A stretch of 64,000 nt of DNA from Rhodoblastus sp963710275 (GCA_963710275.1 CAVPZS010000011.1:30276-94275), one strand, 5' to 3'; positions 7,295-16,057 are shown, numbered from the stretch's first letter. Translations and numbers: made by a program. The notes: generated by a model from the letters alone, not told the origin.

Positions 7295-8683
7295 TCACGG
7301 CGCATCCGGAACCGGCCCGCGTTCAGGCGCCTCGACTGCATGCTCGTAGCGAAGGCGCGATAGGCTGGCCACAGCGGCCGCGAAGGCGAACAAGGCCGCG
7401 ACAACCAGGGCGACCAATTCGGCGCGAGCCGCAAGGCGAAAGGTGATTGCCGCAATCGTCGCGCCGATGGTCTGACCTGTCAGCCTCGATGTTGCGAGCA
7501 TCCCCCCCGCCGCCCCGCTTCGCGACAGCGGGGCCGCCGAAAGCATGGTGCGATTGTTCGGAGACTGGAAGAAGCCGAAACCCAGCCCGCAGATCGCCAT
7601 CAATCCCGCTATCGCAACCGGCGTCGTCTCCGTCGGCAGAAGGCCCATCGCAAGCAGTCCCAACCCGAGAATCGCGAGCCCGGCCGCACTGAGGATCGCG
7701 GCCGAAAATTTGTCCGCCAGGCGCCCCGCGATCGAGGCCGCAACGCCCGCCGCCACGGGCCAGGGCGTCATCAACAGCCCGGTCTCGACCTGGCTCCGGT
7801 GCAGAATGCCTTGCAGGTAGAAGGGCAGCGAAACGAAAGCCAGCATTTGGGCGCTGAACGAGGCGATCGAGGTGACGACCGACATCGCGAACAGCTTGTT
7901 TTTCAACAAGTCGATCGGCGCCAAAGGCTTCGGCTGGGAATTGGATCGCAAAACCAGGGCGACGCCGCTCAGCGTCGCCAGCACGAGTTCCGAGGCGCCG
8001 AGCCCGGCATCGCCCCCGTGCGTCAGGGCGTCGATGCCGGTAAACCCGAGCCCAAACGTCAAGACATTCAGGATGGCGCCGACAAGATCGAACTTCCCCT
8101 CCCTGGGGCTCGACGGCAGTGTCTTGCGCCCTATGAAGAGGGTTGCGACCCCGATGGGCACATTGATCGCAAACAGCCATTCCCATGGCCCCAGCGCCAG
8201 CACGCCCGAAGCGACGGTCGGCCCGAAGGCCGCGGCGGCCGAAACGACCAGCGCGTTCAATCCGACGCCCCGGCCCAGCAAATTCGGGGGATAGGTAAAC
8301 CGCAAGAGCGCGCCGTTGACGCTCATGATTCCCGCCGCGCCAAAGCCCTGGATCACGCGCGTGAATATGAGCATCGGCAGGCTTTGAGCAAGAGCGCAAG
8401 CCGCCGAAGCGGCCGTAAATGCGATGATCCCGCCCAGAAATATGCGGCGGTAGCCGATTTCTTCGCCGAGCGCCGCCAGTGGCAGCAGGGAAACGACGGT
8501 CGCGAGCTGATAAGCGTTCACGACCCAGACAGCGTAAGCGGGAATGGCGGAAAGTTCTCGCGCGATCGTGGGCAGCGCCACATTGGCGATCGCCCCGTCG
8601 AGCACAGCCATGGTCAGCGCCAGCCAGATCGCGAGCGCCGACCAATAGCGTGTGGGACTTGGCATGCCTGCAAATTCAGCCAT
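7295..8683 (-). CDS. MFS drug-resistance transporter (DHA2, 14-TM type)
   Basis: The 462-residue integral membrane protein has about 14 hydrophobic segments. It contains MAVLDGAIANVALPTIARE in helix 1, the DHA2 pattern for proton-driven multidrug exporters, and VIQGFGAAGIMSVN in the motif C area. It should lie in the inner membrane and export small molecules in exchange for protons; the substrate cannot be read from sequence. No regulon element precedes it, and a terminator at 8946-8982 separates it from the transhydrogenase unit. A possible 30-residue membrane peptide (8708-8800) precedes it on the same strand and may share its transcript. Confidence 0.88.
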   Translation of the reverse strand: MAEFAGMPSPTRYWSALAIWLALTMAVLDGAIANVALPTIARELSAIPAYAVWVVNAYQLATVVSLLPLAALGEEIGYRRIFLGGIIAFTAASAACALAQSLPMLIFTRVIQGFGAAGIMSVNGALLRFTYPPNLLGRGVGLNALVVSAAAAFGPTVASGVLALGPWEWLFAINVPIGVATLFIGRKTLPSSPREGKFDLVGAILNVLTFGLGFTGIDALTHGGDAGLGASELVLATLSGVALVLRSNSQPKPLAPIDLLKNKLFAMSVVTSIASFSAQMLAFVSLPFYLQGILHRSQVETGLLMTPWPVAAGVAASIAGRLADKFSAAILSAAGLAILGLGLLAMGLLPTETTPVAIAGLMAICGLGFGFFQSPNNRTMLSAAPLSRSGAAGGMLATSRLTGQTIGATIAAITFRLAARAELVALVVAALFAFAAAVASLSRLRYEHAVEAPERGPVPDAP

Positions 8684-8707
8684 CGGACTCGCCCGTGTAT
8701 TTCGGCT

Positions 8708-8800
8708 CTACGCCCAACGCAGGATAAACGCGCCAACCGTGAGTCCGATGATCAAAGCGGCAACGACCCAGTGCCGGGCGGTCCAGTCATGCATGATCAT
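8708..8800 (-). CDS. Possible 30-residue membrane peptide
   Basis: This short open frame on the minus strand encodes a hydrophilic start (MHDWTARHW) followed by one hydrophobic segment of about 16 residues, ending LRWA. An AAGGA Shine-Dalgarno sits upstream of the ATG at 8800, and ATG 8794 is an alternative start. Its stop is 24 bp before the MFS gene. It could be a real single-pass peptide or chance. Confidence 0.35.
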   Translation of the reverse strand: MIMHDWTARHWVVAALIIGLTVGAFILRWA

Positions 8801-8945
8801 CGGCGATCCTTTTCAGTGGAAACGTCCACCGGTCCTTCATGGCACGGGGACCGGGCGCCTTCAAATCGCCCAGGGGCGAAGCCCGCTCTCAGGACGCTCA
8901 AGGCGAGCGTAAATGCGAAGGTCGCCCTTTGCAGCGAAGAACTGG

Positions 8946-8982
8946 AAAAATGGGCGGCGGTTGCGGGGAGGACGCAACCGCC
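8946..8982 (-). terminator. Intrinsic terminator of the adh-transhydrogenase unit
   Basis: On the minus strand a perfect 10-bp stem (8982-8973 with 8965-8956) and a TCCTCCC loop are followed by GCCCA and five T residues. It sits 50 bp beyond the last small gene of the unit and resembles the terminator at 2633-2674. Confidence 0.8.
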
Positions 8983-9033
8983 ACGACCGCAGCAGTGCGG
9001 TCAAGTCAGATGGCGAAGGCGCGGATACTCTCG

Positions 9034-9219
9034 TTAACGTTCGCGAATCGCCGACGCCCACTTGCGCTCGCGAATGTCGGCAGGCTTCTTCTTGTCGATT
9101 GCCCCATCCAGTTCGACATGAAATTCGAAGACCTTTCCTTTCGCGGATCGCGCGAGGATTTCGAAATGCTTCAGCCTTCCCAGCGCCTCACCCAACACCG
9201 TGTAGCGCTCGAGCTTCAC
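9034..9219 (-). CDS. Small conserved-looking protein after pntB
   Basis: This 61-residue basic protein from GTG 9219 has a compact alpha/beta-like composition (HFEILARSAKGKVFEFHVELDG). I do not recognise the family. The frame is open upstream to a stop at 9256-9258, and the extra residues (ETPTQENIDAAV) look protein-like. An ATT at 9255, placed 7 bp after an AAGGA Shine-Dalgarno, could be the true, non-standard start and would give 73 residues. It is the last gene before the terminator at 8946-8982 and is probably co-transcribed with the transhydrogenase genes. Confidence 0.6.
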   Translation of the reverse strand: MKLERYTVLGEALGRLKHFEILARSAKGKVFEFHVELDGAIDKKKPADIRERKWASAIRER

Positions 9220-9279
9220 CGCCGCGTCGATATTCTCTTGTGTTGGCGTTTCAATTCAAATGTCCTTGAATGAAGTCGA

Positions 9280-10731
9280 TCAAGCGGCGGCTTTCGAACC
9301 GAGGCCGCGCACCGCCTCGATCATCTTGGTCAGCACGGCCGAGGCGTCGCCGTAGACCATGTTGCAATTGTCGGAATAGAACAGCGCGTTGACGATCCCG
9401 GCGTAGCCCTTGCCCTGGCCGCGCTTGACCACGTAAACCTGTTTCGCCTTGTCGGCGTTGAGGATGGGCATGCCGAAAATCGGCGAGGATTTGTCGCTGC
9501 GCGCTGCCGGATTCACCACGTCATTGGCGCCGATGACCAGCGCGACATCGGCGCTGGCGAATTCGTCATTGATGTCTTCGAGCTGGAAAATCATGTCATA
9601 GGGCACGCCGGCTTCGGCGAGCAACACGTCCATCTGGCCGGGCATGCGCCCGGCAACCGGATGGATGGCGAATTTGACGATGACGCCGGCGGCATGCAGC
9701 AGCTTGACCAGTTCGTAAAGTTTTTGCTGCCCCTGCGCCACGGCGAGGCCATAGCCCGGCACAATGATCACCTCTTTGGCGTAGCGCATGAAAATGCCGG
9801 CGTCGCCCGCTTCGACCGGCTTGAGTTCGCCCTTGACGTCTCCATGCTTGTGCTTGGCGACCACGCCGAAATTGGTGAAGAGGACGTTCGCCACCGAGCG
9901 GTTCATCGCCTTGGCCATCAACAGTGTGAGAAGCATGCCCGCGGCGCCGACCACCATGCCGGCGATCATCAGCGCCGGGTTTTGCAGGACGAAGCCTTCA
10001 AGGCCGACGGCCAGGCCGGTGAAGGCGTTATAGATGGATATGACGACGGGCATGTCCGCGCCGCCGATCGGCAGCGTCATCAGAACGCCGAAGAGCAGGG
10101 TAAGTCCGAAGAAGAGGTAGATCAGCTGGCGCATATCCAGGAGTGAATGGACGCCACCCTGCGCCGCGTAGACGATGGCGCCGCCGACGCAGACACAGGC
10201 CAGAATGAACACGCCGTTCAGCACCTGCTGGCCACGCATGCGAAACGGCTTGTTGAGCACGCCGTCAAGTTTCGCCCATGCGATCAGCGACCCCGACAAG
10301 GAGATGGCGCCGATCAAGGCGCCCAGCAGCGTCACCATCAGCTGCGTGGTCCCCTGGTATTTGGAGCCGAACAGTTCGACAGCGGCAATGGCGCCGGCTG
10401 CGCCGCCGCCCATGCCGTTATAGATCGCCACCATCTGCGGCATGGCGGTCATCGCCACCTTGCGACCGACCCACCAGGCCAGGCCGCCGCCGATGATCAG
10501 CGCGACGGCGGCGAGCGCGAAATTGACTGGAAGAAATGGTTTGGCGGCCGCGTCAACGTCGAAGGCGTAAAGAAAACTCGCGGCGACAGCGACCAGCATG
10601 CCGAAGCCTGCGACCTTGATTCCCGAAGGCGCCGTCACCGGCGAAGACATGCGCTGGAGGCCAAACATGAACAGAAACGCGGCGACGAGATCGACCGAGC
10701 CAATGACGAGTTGCGGGATGATGGTCGGCAT
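9280..10731 (-). CDS. pntB: NAD(P) transhydrogenase subunit beta
   Basis: This 483-residue protein has eight or nine membrane helices in the first 270 residues (domain II). The NADP(H)-binding domain III follows, with GYGLAVAQGQ and DVALVIGANDVVNPAAR. With PntAA and PntAB it forms the inner-membrane complex that couples hydride transfer from NADH to NADP+ with proton uptake. It lies 9 bp downstream of pntAB. The split PntAA/PntAB/PntB arrangement is typical of alphaproteobacteria. In this locus it would set the NADPH level alongside hydrogenase, alcohol dehydrogenase and PFOR. Confidence 0.96.
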   Translation of the reverse strand: MPTIIPQLVIGSVDLVAAFLFMFGLQRMSSPVTAPSGIKVAGFGMLVAVAASFLYAFDVDAAAKPFLPVNFALAAVALIIGGGLAWWVGRKVAMTAMPQMVAIYNGMGGGAAGAIAAVELFGSKYQGTTQLMVTLLGALIGAISLSGSLIAWAKLDGVLNKPFRMRGQQVLNGVFILACVCVGGAIVYAAQGGVHSLLDMRQLIYLFFGLTLLFGVLMTLPIGGADMPVVISIYNAFTGLAVGLEGFVLQNPALMIAGMVVGAAGMLLTLLMAKAMNRSVANVLFTNFGVVAKHKHGDVKGELKPVEAGDAGIFMRYAKEVIIVPGYGLAVAQGQQKLYELVKLLHAAGVIVKFAIHPVAGRMPGQMDVLLAEAGVPYDMIFQLEDINDEFASADVALVIGANDVVNPAARSDKSSPIFGMPILNADKAKQVYVVKRGQGKGYAGIVNALFYSDNCNMVYGDASAVLTKMIEAVRGLGSKAAA

Positions 10732-10740
10732 GGCGACTCC

Positions 10741-11100
10741 TCAATGCTTTTTCGAATGGACGGCGCGCGCGTGGCCGTGTTTCGCGCCATGGTGTTTCGG
10801 GTCTTGGCTGCCGAGCTGGAACATCGCCAGCATGCGATCCGTGACCGCGAAGCCCCCCGCCGCATTGCCGGCGCCGAGCAGCACCGCGAAAAATCCGATG
10901 GCCTGCTCCAGCGACGAGCTGGCGTTCAGCAGCGCAAAAATCCCGCCGACGACAACGATGCCATGCACAAAATTCGATCCCGACATCAACGGCGTATGCA
11001 GGATCGCCGGCACATGGCCGATGATGACCCAGCCGGCGAAGGCGGCGAGCATGAAAATGTAAAGCGCGACAAAGCCGTTGATCGATATTGCGAAATGCAT
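10741..11100 (-). CDS. pntAB: NAD(P) transhydrogenase alpha-2 subunit
   Basis: This 119-residue protein has three membrane helices (about 8-28, 43-61 and 66-85) and the conserved TPLMSGSNFVHGIV segment. This is domain IIa, carried on PntA in Escherichia coli but separate here. The C-terminal tail is His- and Lys-rich (KHHGAKHGHARAVHSKKH), longer than usual, and might bind metal. The gene lies between pntAA and pntB, with gaps of 19 and 9 bp. Confidence 0.95.
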   Translation of the reverse strand: MHFAISINGFVALYIFMLAAFAGWVIIGHVPAILHTPLMSGSNFVHGIVVVGGIFALLNASSSLEQAIGFFAVLLGAGNAAGGFAVTDRMLAMFQLGSQDPKHHGAKHGHARAVHSKKH

Positions 11101-11119
11101 GGCAATTATCTCCTTCGGC

Positions 11120-12247
11120 TCACGCCACTTTGGCGACGGGCTTGACCGTTTCGTTTTTCATCTTGCCGTCATGGGTGAGCGCGGTTTTGGCGAGGATCTC
11201 GTCGTCCCAGTCGATGATGACGACATTGTCCTTCATCATCAGCGCCAGCAGGTTGAACTGGTTTTTCGCGTAGAGTTCACTTGCGTCCTCGGCGAGCAGC
11301 GACGGCACGTTGAGCGGCGCGACGATCGTCACCGCGCCGATTTCCGTGGTCGCGCCGGGAACCGTATCCTCGCAATTGCCGCCGCCCTCGGCCGAGAGGT
11401 CGACAATCACGGCGCCCGCCTTCATGCCGGCGACCTGCGCCCTGTTGATGAGTTTCGGCGATTTGCGGCCGGGAACCGCGGCCGTGGTTATGATGAGGTC
11501 GGCACTCTGGATGTGTTTCGTCAGCACGGCGGCGACCTTGGTCTTTTCCTCCGGCGTCAGCTCGCGGGCGTAGCCGCCCTTGCCGCGCGCGTCGACGCCG
11601 GTCTCGACAAATGTTGCGCCAAGCGACAGCGCCTGTTCCTGAGTTTCCGGGCGGACGTCATAGCCCTCGGTCACCGCGCCCAGGCGATGGGCGGTGGCGA
11701 GGGCTTCGAGGCCGGCGACGCCGAGCCCCATGACCAGCACTTTGGCCGGGCCGATGGCGCCTGCCGCCGAAGTGATCTTCGGCAGCACGCGGCGCAGATG
11801 CGTGGCGCCGAGCTGAACCGCGTAATAGCCTGCGAGCGCCGACTGGCTGGACAGCGCGTCCATCGATTGCGCCCGCGTGATGCGCGGCAGCGTCTCCATG
11901 GCGAAGCAAGTGACTTTCTTGTCGAGCAGGCGCTGCACCAGGGTTGGCTGCTGGCCGGCGTAAATGAAGCAGATCAGGATGGCGCCGGGCTTCATGGCGT
12001 CGATGACGTCAAACGCCGGCGGCTGGACGGCGAGAACCACATCGGCGTCGGCGACCAGATCCTTGCGGTTCGCGATAAAGACGACGCCCTCATAGGCCGC
12101 GTCGCTCAACTTTATCGCGTCCGCGGCGCCCGTCTGCATGTGCAGCTTGGCGCCAAGCTTGATCAATTTCGGAGCGACCGATGGCGTCAAGGCGACCCGC
12201 CGTTCATGCGGATGGGTTTCCTTGAGGACGGCGACATTGACATACAT
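11120..12247 (-). CDS. pntAA: NAD(P) transhydrogenase alpha-1 subunit
   Basis: This 375-residue soluble NAD(H)-binding domain I starts MYVNVAVLKETHPHERRVALTPS, close to alanine dehydrogenase in fold. It has the Rossmann segment KVLVMGLGVAGLEALATAHRLGA and the mobile-loop region SGYDVR-like EGYDVRPETQEQ. I chose the start at 12247 over 12295 because homology begins there. It transfers hydride between NADH and the NADP(H) bound on PntB. An intercistronic hairpin at 12313-12342 separates it from the aldehyde dehydrogenase gene upstream. Confidence 0.95.
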   Translation of the reverse strand: MYVNVAVLKETHPHERRVALTPSVAPKLIKLGAKLHMQTGAADAIKLSDAAYEGVVFIANRKDLVADADVVLAVQPPAFDVIDAMKPGAILICFIYAGQQPTLVQRLLDKKVTCFAMETLPRITRAQSMDALSSQSALAGYYAVQLGATHLRRVLPKITSAAGAIGPAKVLVMGLGVAGLEALATAHRLGAVTEGYDVRPETQEQALSLGATFVETGVDARGKGGYARELTPEEKTKVAAVLTKHIQSADLIITTAAVPGRKSPKLINRAQVAGMKAGAVIVDLSAEGGGNCEDTVPGATTEIGAVTIVAPLNVPSLLAEDASELYAKNQFNLLALMMKDNVVIIDWDDEILAKTALTHDGKMKNETVKPVAKVA

Positions 12248-12312
12248 GGCGGCTCCGGTTCCTGCCGGACTTCCAGGATGGATGGACCGGCGCAAGGCGT
12301 TGAGGCGGCCGG

Positions 12313-12342
12313 CGAGGCGCGCCCAAACAGCAGCGCGCCTCG
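12313..12342. repeat. Intercistronic inverted repeat
   Basis: A perfect 10-bp inverted repeat (12313-12322 with 12333-12342, 10-nt loop) with no T tract. Lying between the aldehyde dehydrogenase and pntAA genes, it is more likely an mRNA processing or stabilising hairpin than a full terminator. Confidence 0.6.
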
Positions 12343-12379
12343 TCGCCTGATCGTCCCGGCCGGAGCCGGTCCGGATTCC

Positions 12380-13762
12380 TTACAAGGGTGCTTCGAGCAC
12401 GGCGGTGCGGATCAGCTTCTTGTTGACGAATTGCTGGATGCCCATGTCGCCGAGTTCGCGCCCGTAGCCGGAATCCTTGACGCCGCCGAACGGTAGTTCA
12501 GCGTCCGACCAGCTGATGTTGTTGATGAACATCATGCCGGTGTCGATCCGGCTCGCCACGCGCTTGCCTCGCGCGGTATCCTTGGTGAACACCGAGCCGC
12601 CGAGCCCGAAATCGGAATCGTTGGCGAGGACGATGGCCGCCTCTTCGTCCTTCACGCGGAAGAACAGCGCCACCGGACCAAAGAACTCGTCGCGGAAGGC
12701 TGGATTTTCCGGCTTGATGTCGGTCAGGATCGTCGGCTGCATGAAGGAGCCGGGACGATCGACCCGCTTGCCGCCGATCAGCACTTTCGCGCCGTGGGCG
12801 ACCGCCTGCTTGACCTGTTCGAGAAGTTGCAGCAAGGCAGCTTCGCTGGAAAGCGGACCCATCGTCGTCGTCTCGTCCTTCGGATCGCCCGCCTTAAGCG
12901 CGCTGAGCGCGGCCGAAAACCGCTCCAGGAACTTGTCGGCGAGCTTGTCGACGACGATGAATCGCTTCGCCGCGCAACAGGTCTGTCCAGTGTTGTACAT
13001 GCGTCCCCAGACGGCCCACTTGATCGTGTGGTCGAGGTCGGCGTCTTCGAGCACGATGAAGGCGTCGCTGCCGCCGAGTTCCATGGATGATGGCTTGAGA
13101 TTCTTGCCGGCGCGCGCGGCAATGTCCCTGCCTGCCGGGACGCTCCCGGTGAGCGCAACGCCCTTGATGCGGGGATCATCGATGACGATGTCCGATTGCG
13201 CGTGCGAGATCAGCAGATTTGTATAGAGCCCCACGGGCGCTCCAGCATCGAGCAGGAGCTTTTCAAAGGCGATGGCGCATTGCGGGACGCAGCCCGCGTG
13301 TTTCACGACCAGAACGTTGCCCGCCATCAGATGCGGGCCAGCGACGCGCGCCAGCTGGTAGTAAGGGAAATTCCAGGGCTCCACGCAGAAGACCACGCCG
13401 ATCGGGCTGCTCTCCATGTGGGCCTCGCCAATGGAAGGATGCAGTTTTGTCGGCGCCAGGAAACGCTCCGCGTTCTTGGCGTAGTAGGCGAGGATGTTCG
13501 AGCTGAATTCTACCTCGCCCCGCGCCTCGCCGATCCGCTTGCCCATTTCGAGAGTCTCGATCTGGGCGAATTCATCGGCCCTGGCGTGCAGGATTTCTGC
13601 CGCCTTGGCGACGACGACCGCGCGCTCGGCATAGCTCTTCTGTTTCCAGCTAAGGAAACATTTCGCAGCTGTGGCGAGCTTCGCATCGAGCTGTTTGTCG
13701 GTCAGTTGGTCAAAGTTCTTTATGAGCTTGCCGGTGGCAGGATTGAAGCTTTGGTAGGCCAT
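12380..13762 (-). CDS. NAD(P)-dependent aldehyde (succinate-semialdehyde type) dehydrogenase
   Basis: This 460-residue ALDH-fold protein has catalytic Cys262 in NTGQTCCAAKRF, general-base Glu228 in SSMELGGSDAF, and cofactor segment VFCVEPWNFPYYQ. It ends SGYGRELG...FVNKKLI like the GabD/SSADH group, so it should oxidise an aldehyde to the acid with reduction of NAD(P)+. The ATG at 13762 has an AGGA Shine-Dalgarno; the frame is open to 13852. It follows alcohol dehydrogenase on the same strand 172 bp downstream and may act on its aldehyde product. No separate regulon element precedes it, so transcription probably continues from copy 5. Confidence 0.88.
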   Translation of the reverse strand: MAYQSFNPATGKLIKNFDQLTDKQLDAKLATAAKCFLSWKQKSYAERAVVVAKAAEILHARADEFAQIETLEMGKRIGEARGEVEFSSNILAYYAKNAERFLAPTKLHPSIGEAHMESSPIGVVFCVEPWNFPYYQLARVAGPHLMAGNVLVVKHAGCVPQCAIAFEKLLLDAGAPVGLYTNLLISHAQSDIVIDDPRIKGVALTGSVPAGRDIAARAGKNLKPSSMELGGSDAFIVLEDADLDHTIKWAVWGRMYNTGQTCCAAKRFIVVDKLADKFLERFSAALSALKAGDPKDETTTMGPLSSEAALLQLLEQVKQAVAHGAKVLIGGKRVDRPGSFMQPTILTDIKPENPAFRDEFFGPVALFFRVKDEEAAIVLANDSDFGLGGSVFTKDTARGKRVASRIDTGMMFINNISWSDAELPFGGVKDSGYGRELGDMGIQQFVNKKLIRTAVLEAPL

Positions 13763-13934
13763 ATGCAGGTCCTTTCGATGGGGCTCTAGCCCCGATTGAC
13801 GGGAGTATTCCCATCCGGCGATTGCTTGATGAAAATGCGGATAGAACTTCATTCCCAGCGTCTGCGCGGTTCACTGGCCTCGACGTCGGAGGAAAGACCG
13901 CCGCGCACGACCCTCGTTTGCTTCGCGAAGCGAG

Positions 13935-14999
13935 TTAAGCCTCGATGATCACTTTGAGCGCCTTGGTCTTGGCGGCGTTTGCGAAGGTTTCGTAAGCCTG
14001 GAGGATATCGTCCAGCTTGAATCGATGAGTGATCAGCAGCTTCGGGTCGATTTTCTGGGCTTTGAGGACCTTGAGCAGCATCGGTGTGCTGGCGGTGTCA
14101 ACGAGTCGCGTGGTGATGCTGATGTTGCGATCCCACAAATGTTCCAGATGCAACGTCACTGGCGCGCCATGCACGCCGATATTGGCGATCACACCGCCCG
14201 GCGCGATGATCTGCTCGCAGAGCTCGAAGGTCGCGGGGATGCCGACCGCCTCGATGGCGGTGTCGACGCCGCGATTGCCGGTTATTTTCATCAGCGTCTC
14301 GACCGCCTTGCCGTCAGCGCTGTTGATGGTTTTGGTGGCGCCGAAGCGCCTGGCGACTTCGAGCCGGTTGTCGTCGAGGTCGATGATGATGATCTCGCCC
14401 GGCGAATAAAACTGGGCGGTCAGCAACGCGGCGAGACCTATCGGTCCCGAGCCGACGATCGCCAGTGTGGCGCCGGGCTGAACCTTGCCGTTGAGCACGC
14501 CGCACTCGAAGCCGGTCGGGAGGATGTCGCTCAGCATCACCAGCGCTTCTTCATCCGAGCCATCGGGAATCGGATAGAGGCTGGTGTCGGCATAGGGCGT
14601 GCGCACGAACTCCGCCTGGGTTCCATCGATCGTATTTCCGAGAATCCAGCCGCCGGTGGCGCAGTGCGAAAATATGCCTTTACGGCAATATTCACACTTG
14701 CCGCAGGCGGTGACGCAGGAAATCAGAACACGGTCGCCTGCTTTGAAAGCCGTGACGGCAGAGCCGACGCTATCTATGACGCCGACGCCTTCGTGGCCAA
14801 GGATGCGGCCGGGTTGGCAACTCGGCAGATCGCCCTTGAGAATGTGCAGATCCGTACCGCATATGGTCGTCTTGGTGATCTTCACGATCGCGTCCGTGGG
14901 GGCGAGGACCTCCGGCTTCGCATGGTCTTCGAACTTCTTCTTTCCTGGCCCATGATAGACAAGGGCTTTCATCGTCGACAGCTTGGCAATTGCGTTCAT
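13935..14999 (-). CDS. Zinc-dependent alcohol dehydrogenase
   Basis: This 354-residue medium-chain dehydrogenase has the catalytic-zinc site in ICGTDLH and GHEGVG. The structural-zinc cysteines are in CVTACGKCEYCRKGIFSHC, and the Rossmann motif is VGSGPIGLAAL. It resembles alcohol dehydrogenases acting on short primary or secondary alcohols (ethanol or isopropanol types). Start 14999 (MNAIAKLSTMKALVYHG) is preferred over the longer 15116 frame, which would overlap regulon copy 5. The gene leads a reverse-strand unit with aldehyde dehydrogenase and transhydrogenase, a reasonable set for balancing alcohol, NADH and NADPH under low oxygen. Confidence 0.9.
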   Translation of the reverse strand: MNAIAKLSTMKALVYHGPGKKKFEDHAKPEVLAPTDAIVKITKTTICGTDLHILKGDLPSCQPGRILGHEGVGVIDSVGSAVTAFKAGDRVLISCVTACGKCEYCRKGIFSHCATGGWILGNTIDGTQAEFVRTPYADTSLYPIPDGSDEEALVMLSDILPTGFECGVLNGKVQPGATLAIVGSGPIGLAALLTAQFYSPGEIIIIDLDDNRLEVARRFGATKTINSADGKAVETLMKITGNRGVDTAIEAVGIPATFELCEQIIAPGGVIANIGVHGAPVTLHLEHLWDRNISITTRLVDTASTPMLLKVLKAQKIDPKLLITHRFKLDDILQAYETFANAAKTKALKVIIEA

Positions 15000-15089
15000 C
15001 GTTGGCGCCTTGGTGATTGCGAACGGGGTGGAGACGCTTGGTTGTCCCTCCACGGCCGACACGCTGCGCCGTTCGGTCTGCGCACGACA

Positions 15090-15106
15090 GGCTCGGAAAT
15101 TACTCA
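15090..15106 (-). promoter_or_regulatory. 17-bp regulon element, copy 5
   Basis: Reads TGAGTAATTTCCGAGCC and continues TGTCG on the minus strand, 90 bp upstream of the alcohol dehydrogenase start at 14999. Confidence 0.8.
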
Positions 15107-15148
15107 ATCGAACCAAATTGAAGTCGTCTCAATTCTCGCGCGCGAGGT

Positions 15149-15328
15149 CGCCCCGCTGCTGTTCTTCGCTTTCCTGGTAGGCGCAACAGCCGCGTATCTT
15201 GGACTCGTCGAAGGCGCCGGCGTCTTGTTCTGCCGGTCCGTGATGGCGCATCGATTTGGACGCGTCTGATGGCGTAGCGCTCGATTTTCTGAATCCGGCG
15301 CGTCCAAGGCGGAATTGTGCGTGCGTAA
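15149..15328 (+). pseudogene. 3'-end relic of a second Mg2+ P-type ATPase gene
   Basis: These 180 bp match the 3' end of the complete ATPase gene plus 57 bp of its downstream flank (56065-56242). The fragment still encodes the last membrane helix (LLFFAFLVGATAAYLGLVE) and an in-frame stop at 15267-15269, with substitutions such as VTKVLF to GAGVLF. No further part of the gene is present. The truncated 5' end lies 43 bp from regulon copy 5. It is a recombination or deletion scar and is not expected to be functional. Confidence 0.85.
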
Positions 15329-15359
15329 CGCGCCGACCCCGTATCACTTGAATCGAACG

Positions 15360-15376
15360 TGAGTGTTTTCCGATCC
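15360..15376 (+). promoter_or_regulatory. 17-bp regulon element, copy 6
   Basis: Reads TGAGTGTTTTCCGATCC and continues TGTCG. TATAGT at 15399-15404 is a good candidate -10. The start at 15453 is 76 bp downstream. Confidence 0.8.
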
Positions 15377-15452
15377 TGTCGCCGTTGTTGCTGGCGCATA
15401 TAGTTCATCGCCTGAAGACTGCGTGAGGCATGGTTTCGGTGGGGTAAGCAAA

Positions 15453-15680
15453 ATGTTCAGGCGACTATTTATCGTTTTAGTCCTGGGCGGCGCTCTTGTG
15501 ATTGCTGCGTCGTGGAATTCCGACAGCAATAGCGCCGCCGCGAATTCCGCCCGGCATTCCGACCTGCAGGATCACGTGATCATGACAGTGACGATCGAAC
15601 CCGAGCGGACGCCAAGCGCCCCTGCGCCCATCCCGCCAGTTGGCCATTCGAGCCGACAACGGATGATCGCCCAGAACTAG
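15453..15680 (+). CDS. Small secreted or membrane-anchored protein
   Basis: This 75-residue protein has one N-terminal hydrophobic segment (LFIVLVLGGALVIAASW), which could be a signal anchor. A Ser/Ala/Pro-rich tail follows. I do not recognise a family. A GGGG-rich Shine-Dalgarno lies upstream, and regulon copy 6 with a TATAGT hexamer gives good promoter support. A second small membrane protein follows 143 bp downstream on the same strand. Confidence 0.6.
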   Translation: MFRRLFIVLVLGGALVIAASWNSDSNSAAANSARHSDLQDHVIMTVTIEPERTPSAPAPIPPVGHSSRQRMIAQN

Positions 15681-15823
15681 CTGACCGTCCGCCCGTTTTC
15701 CTCAGTACGGAGGCAGCGACGGGCTGTTCCCCTGGACAGTCGTTTCAACGGCGCCGGCGCATTGCGACGGCATCGGAAGATTTCGGGCGTGACGAGAACC
15801 AGCCGCCCCTGGAGGAGGAAACG

Positions 15824-16057
15824 ATGCGTATGATTGTCAGCTTGTTGATGATTGCCTATTTCGTCGGCGTAGGCGTCGCGTTAGCGCCCACGATCAAAGC
15901 AAAATGGAGCTCAGCCCCCGCGTCGCAATTCGTCGCGATCACATTGGAAGACCTGCCAAGAGCGTTGTCCTGGCCGGTAACGGCCTATCGAGGCATTGCG
16001 GATTCCAGCGCTCCTGAAAAGTCTGCTGTTCCCGTGAAGCCCAGCGCTGCCGAGTGA
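15824..16057 (+). CDS. Small membrane protein
   Basis: This 77-residue protein has an N-terminal hydrophobic helix (IVSLLMIAYFVGVGVALAP), then a region ending in Ser/Ala/Pro/Lys. A near-perfect Shine-Dalgarno (GGAGGAGG) precedes the ATG by a few bases, which strongly supports translation. The family is not recognised. Similar short single-helix proteins with SSAPASQFVAITLEDLP-like tails are common next to stress genes in Rhizobiales, but that is only an impression. Confidence 0.65.
   Translation: MRMIVSLLMIAYFVGVGVALAPTIKAKWSSAPASQFVAITLEDLPRALSWPVTAYRGIADSSAPEKSAVPVKPSAAE

Noticed and set aside
7799..9037. Long forward open frame of about 400 codons
   Set aside because: Antisense shadow of the MFS gene, with low-complexity Arg/Gln/Asp-rich sequence and no family likeness.
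10147..12496. Two long forward open frames over the transhydrogenase genes
   Set aside because: Antisense to well-supported pntB, pntAB and pntAA; composition is that of shadow frames in GC-rich DNA.
13801..13820. GGAGTATTCCCATCC, similar to the element
   Set aside because: The spacer is shortened and it points away from the aldehyde dehydrogenase gene; probably chance.
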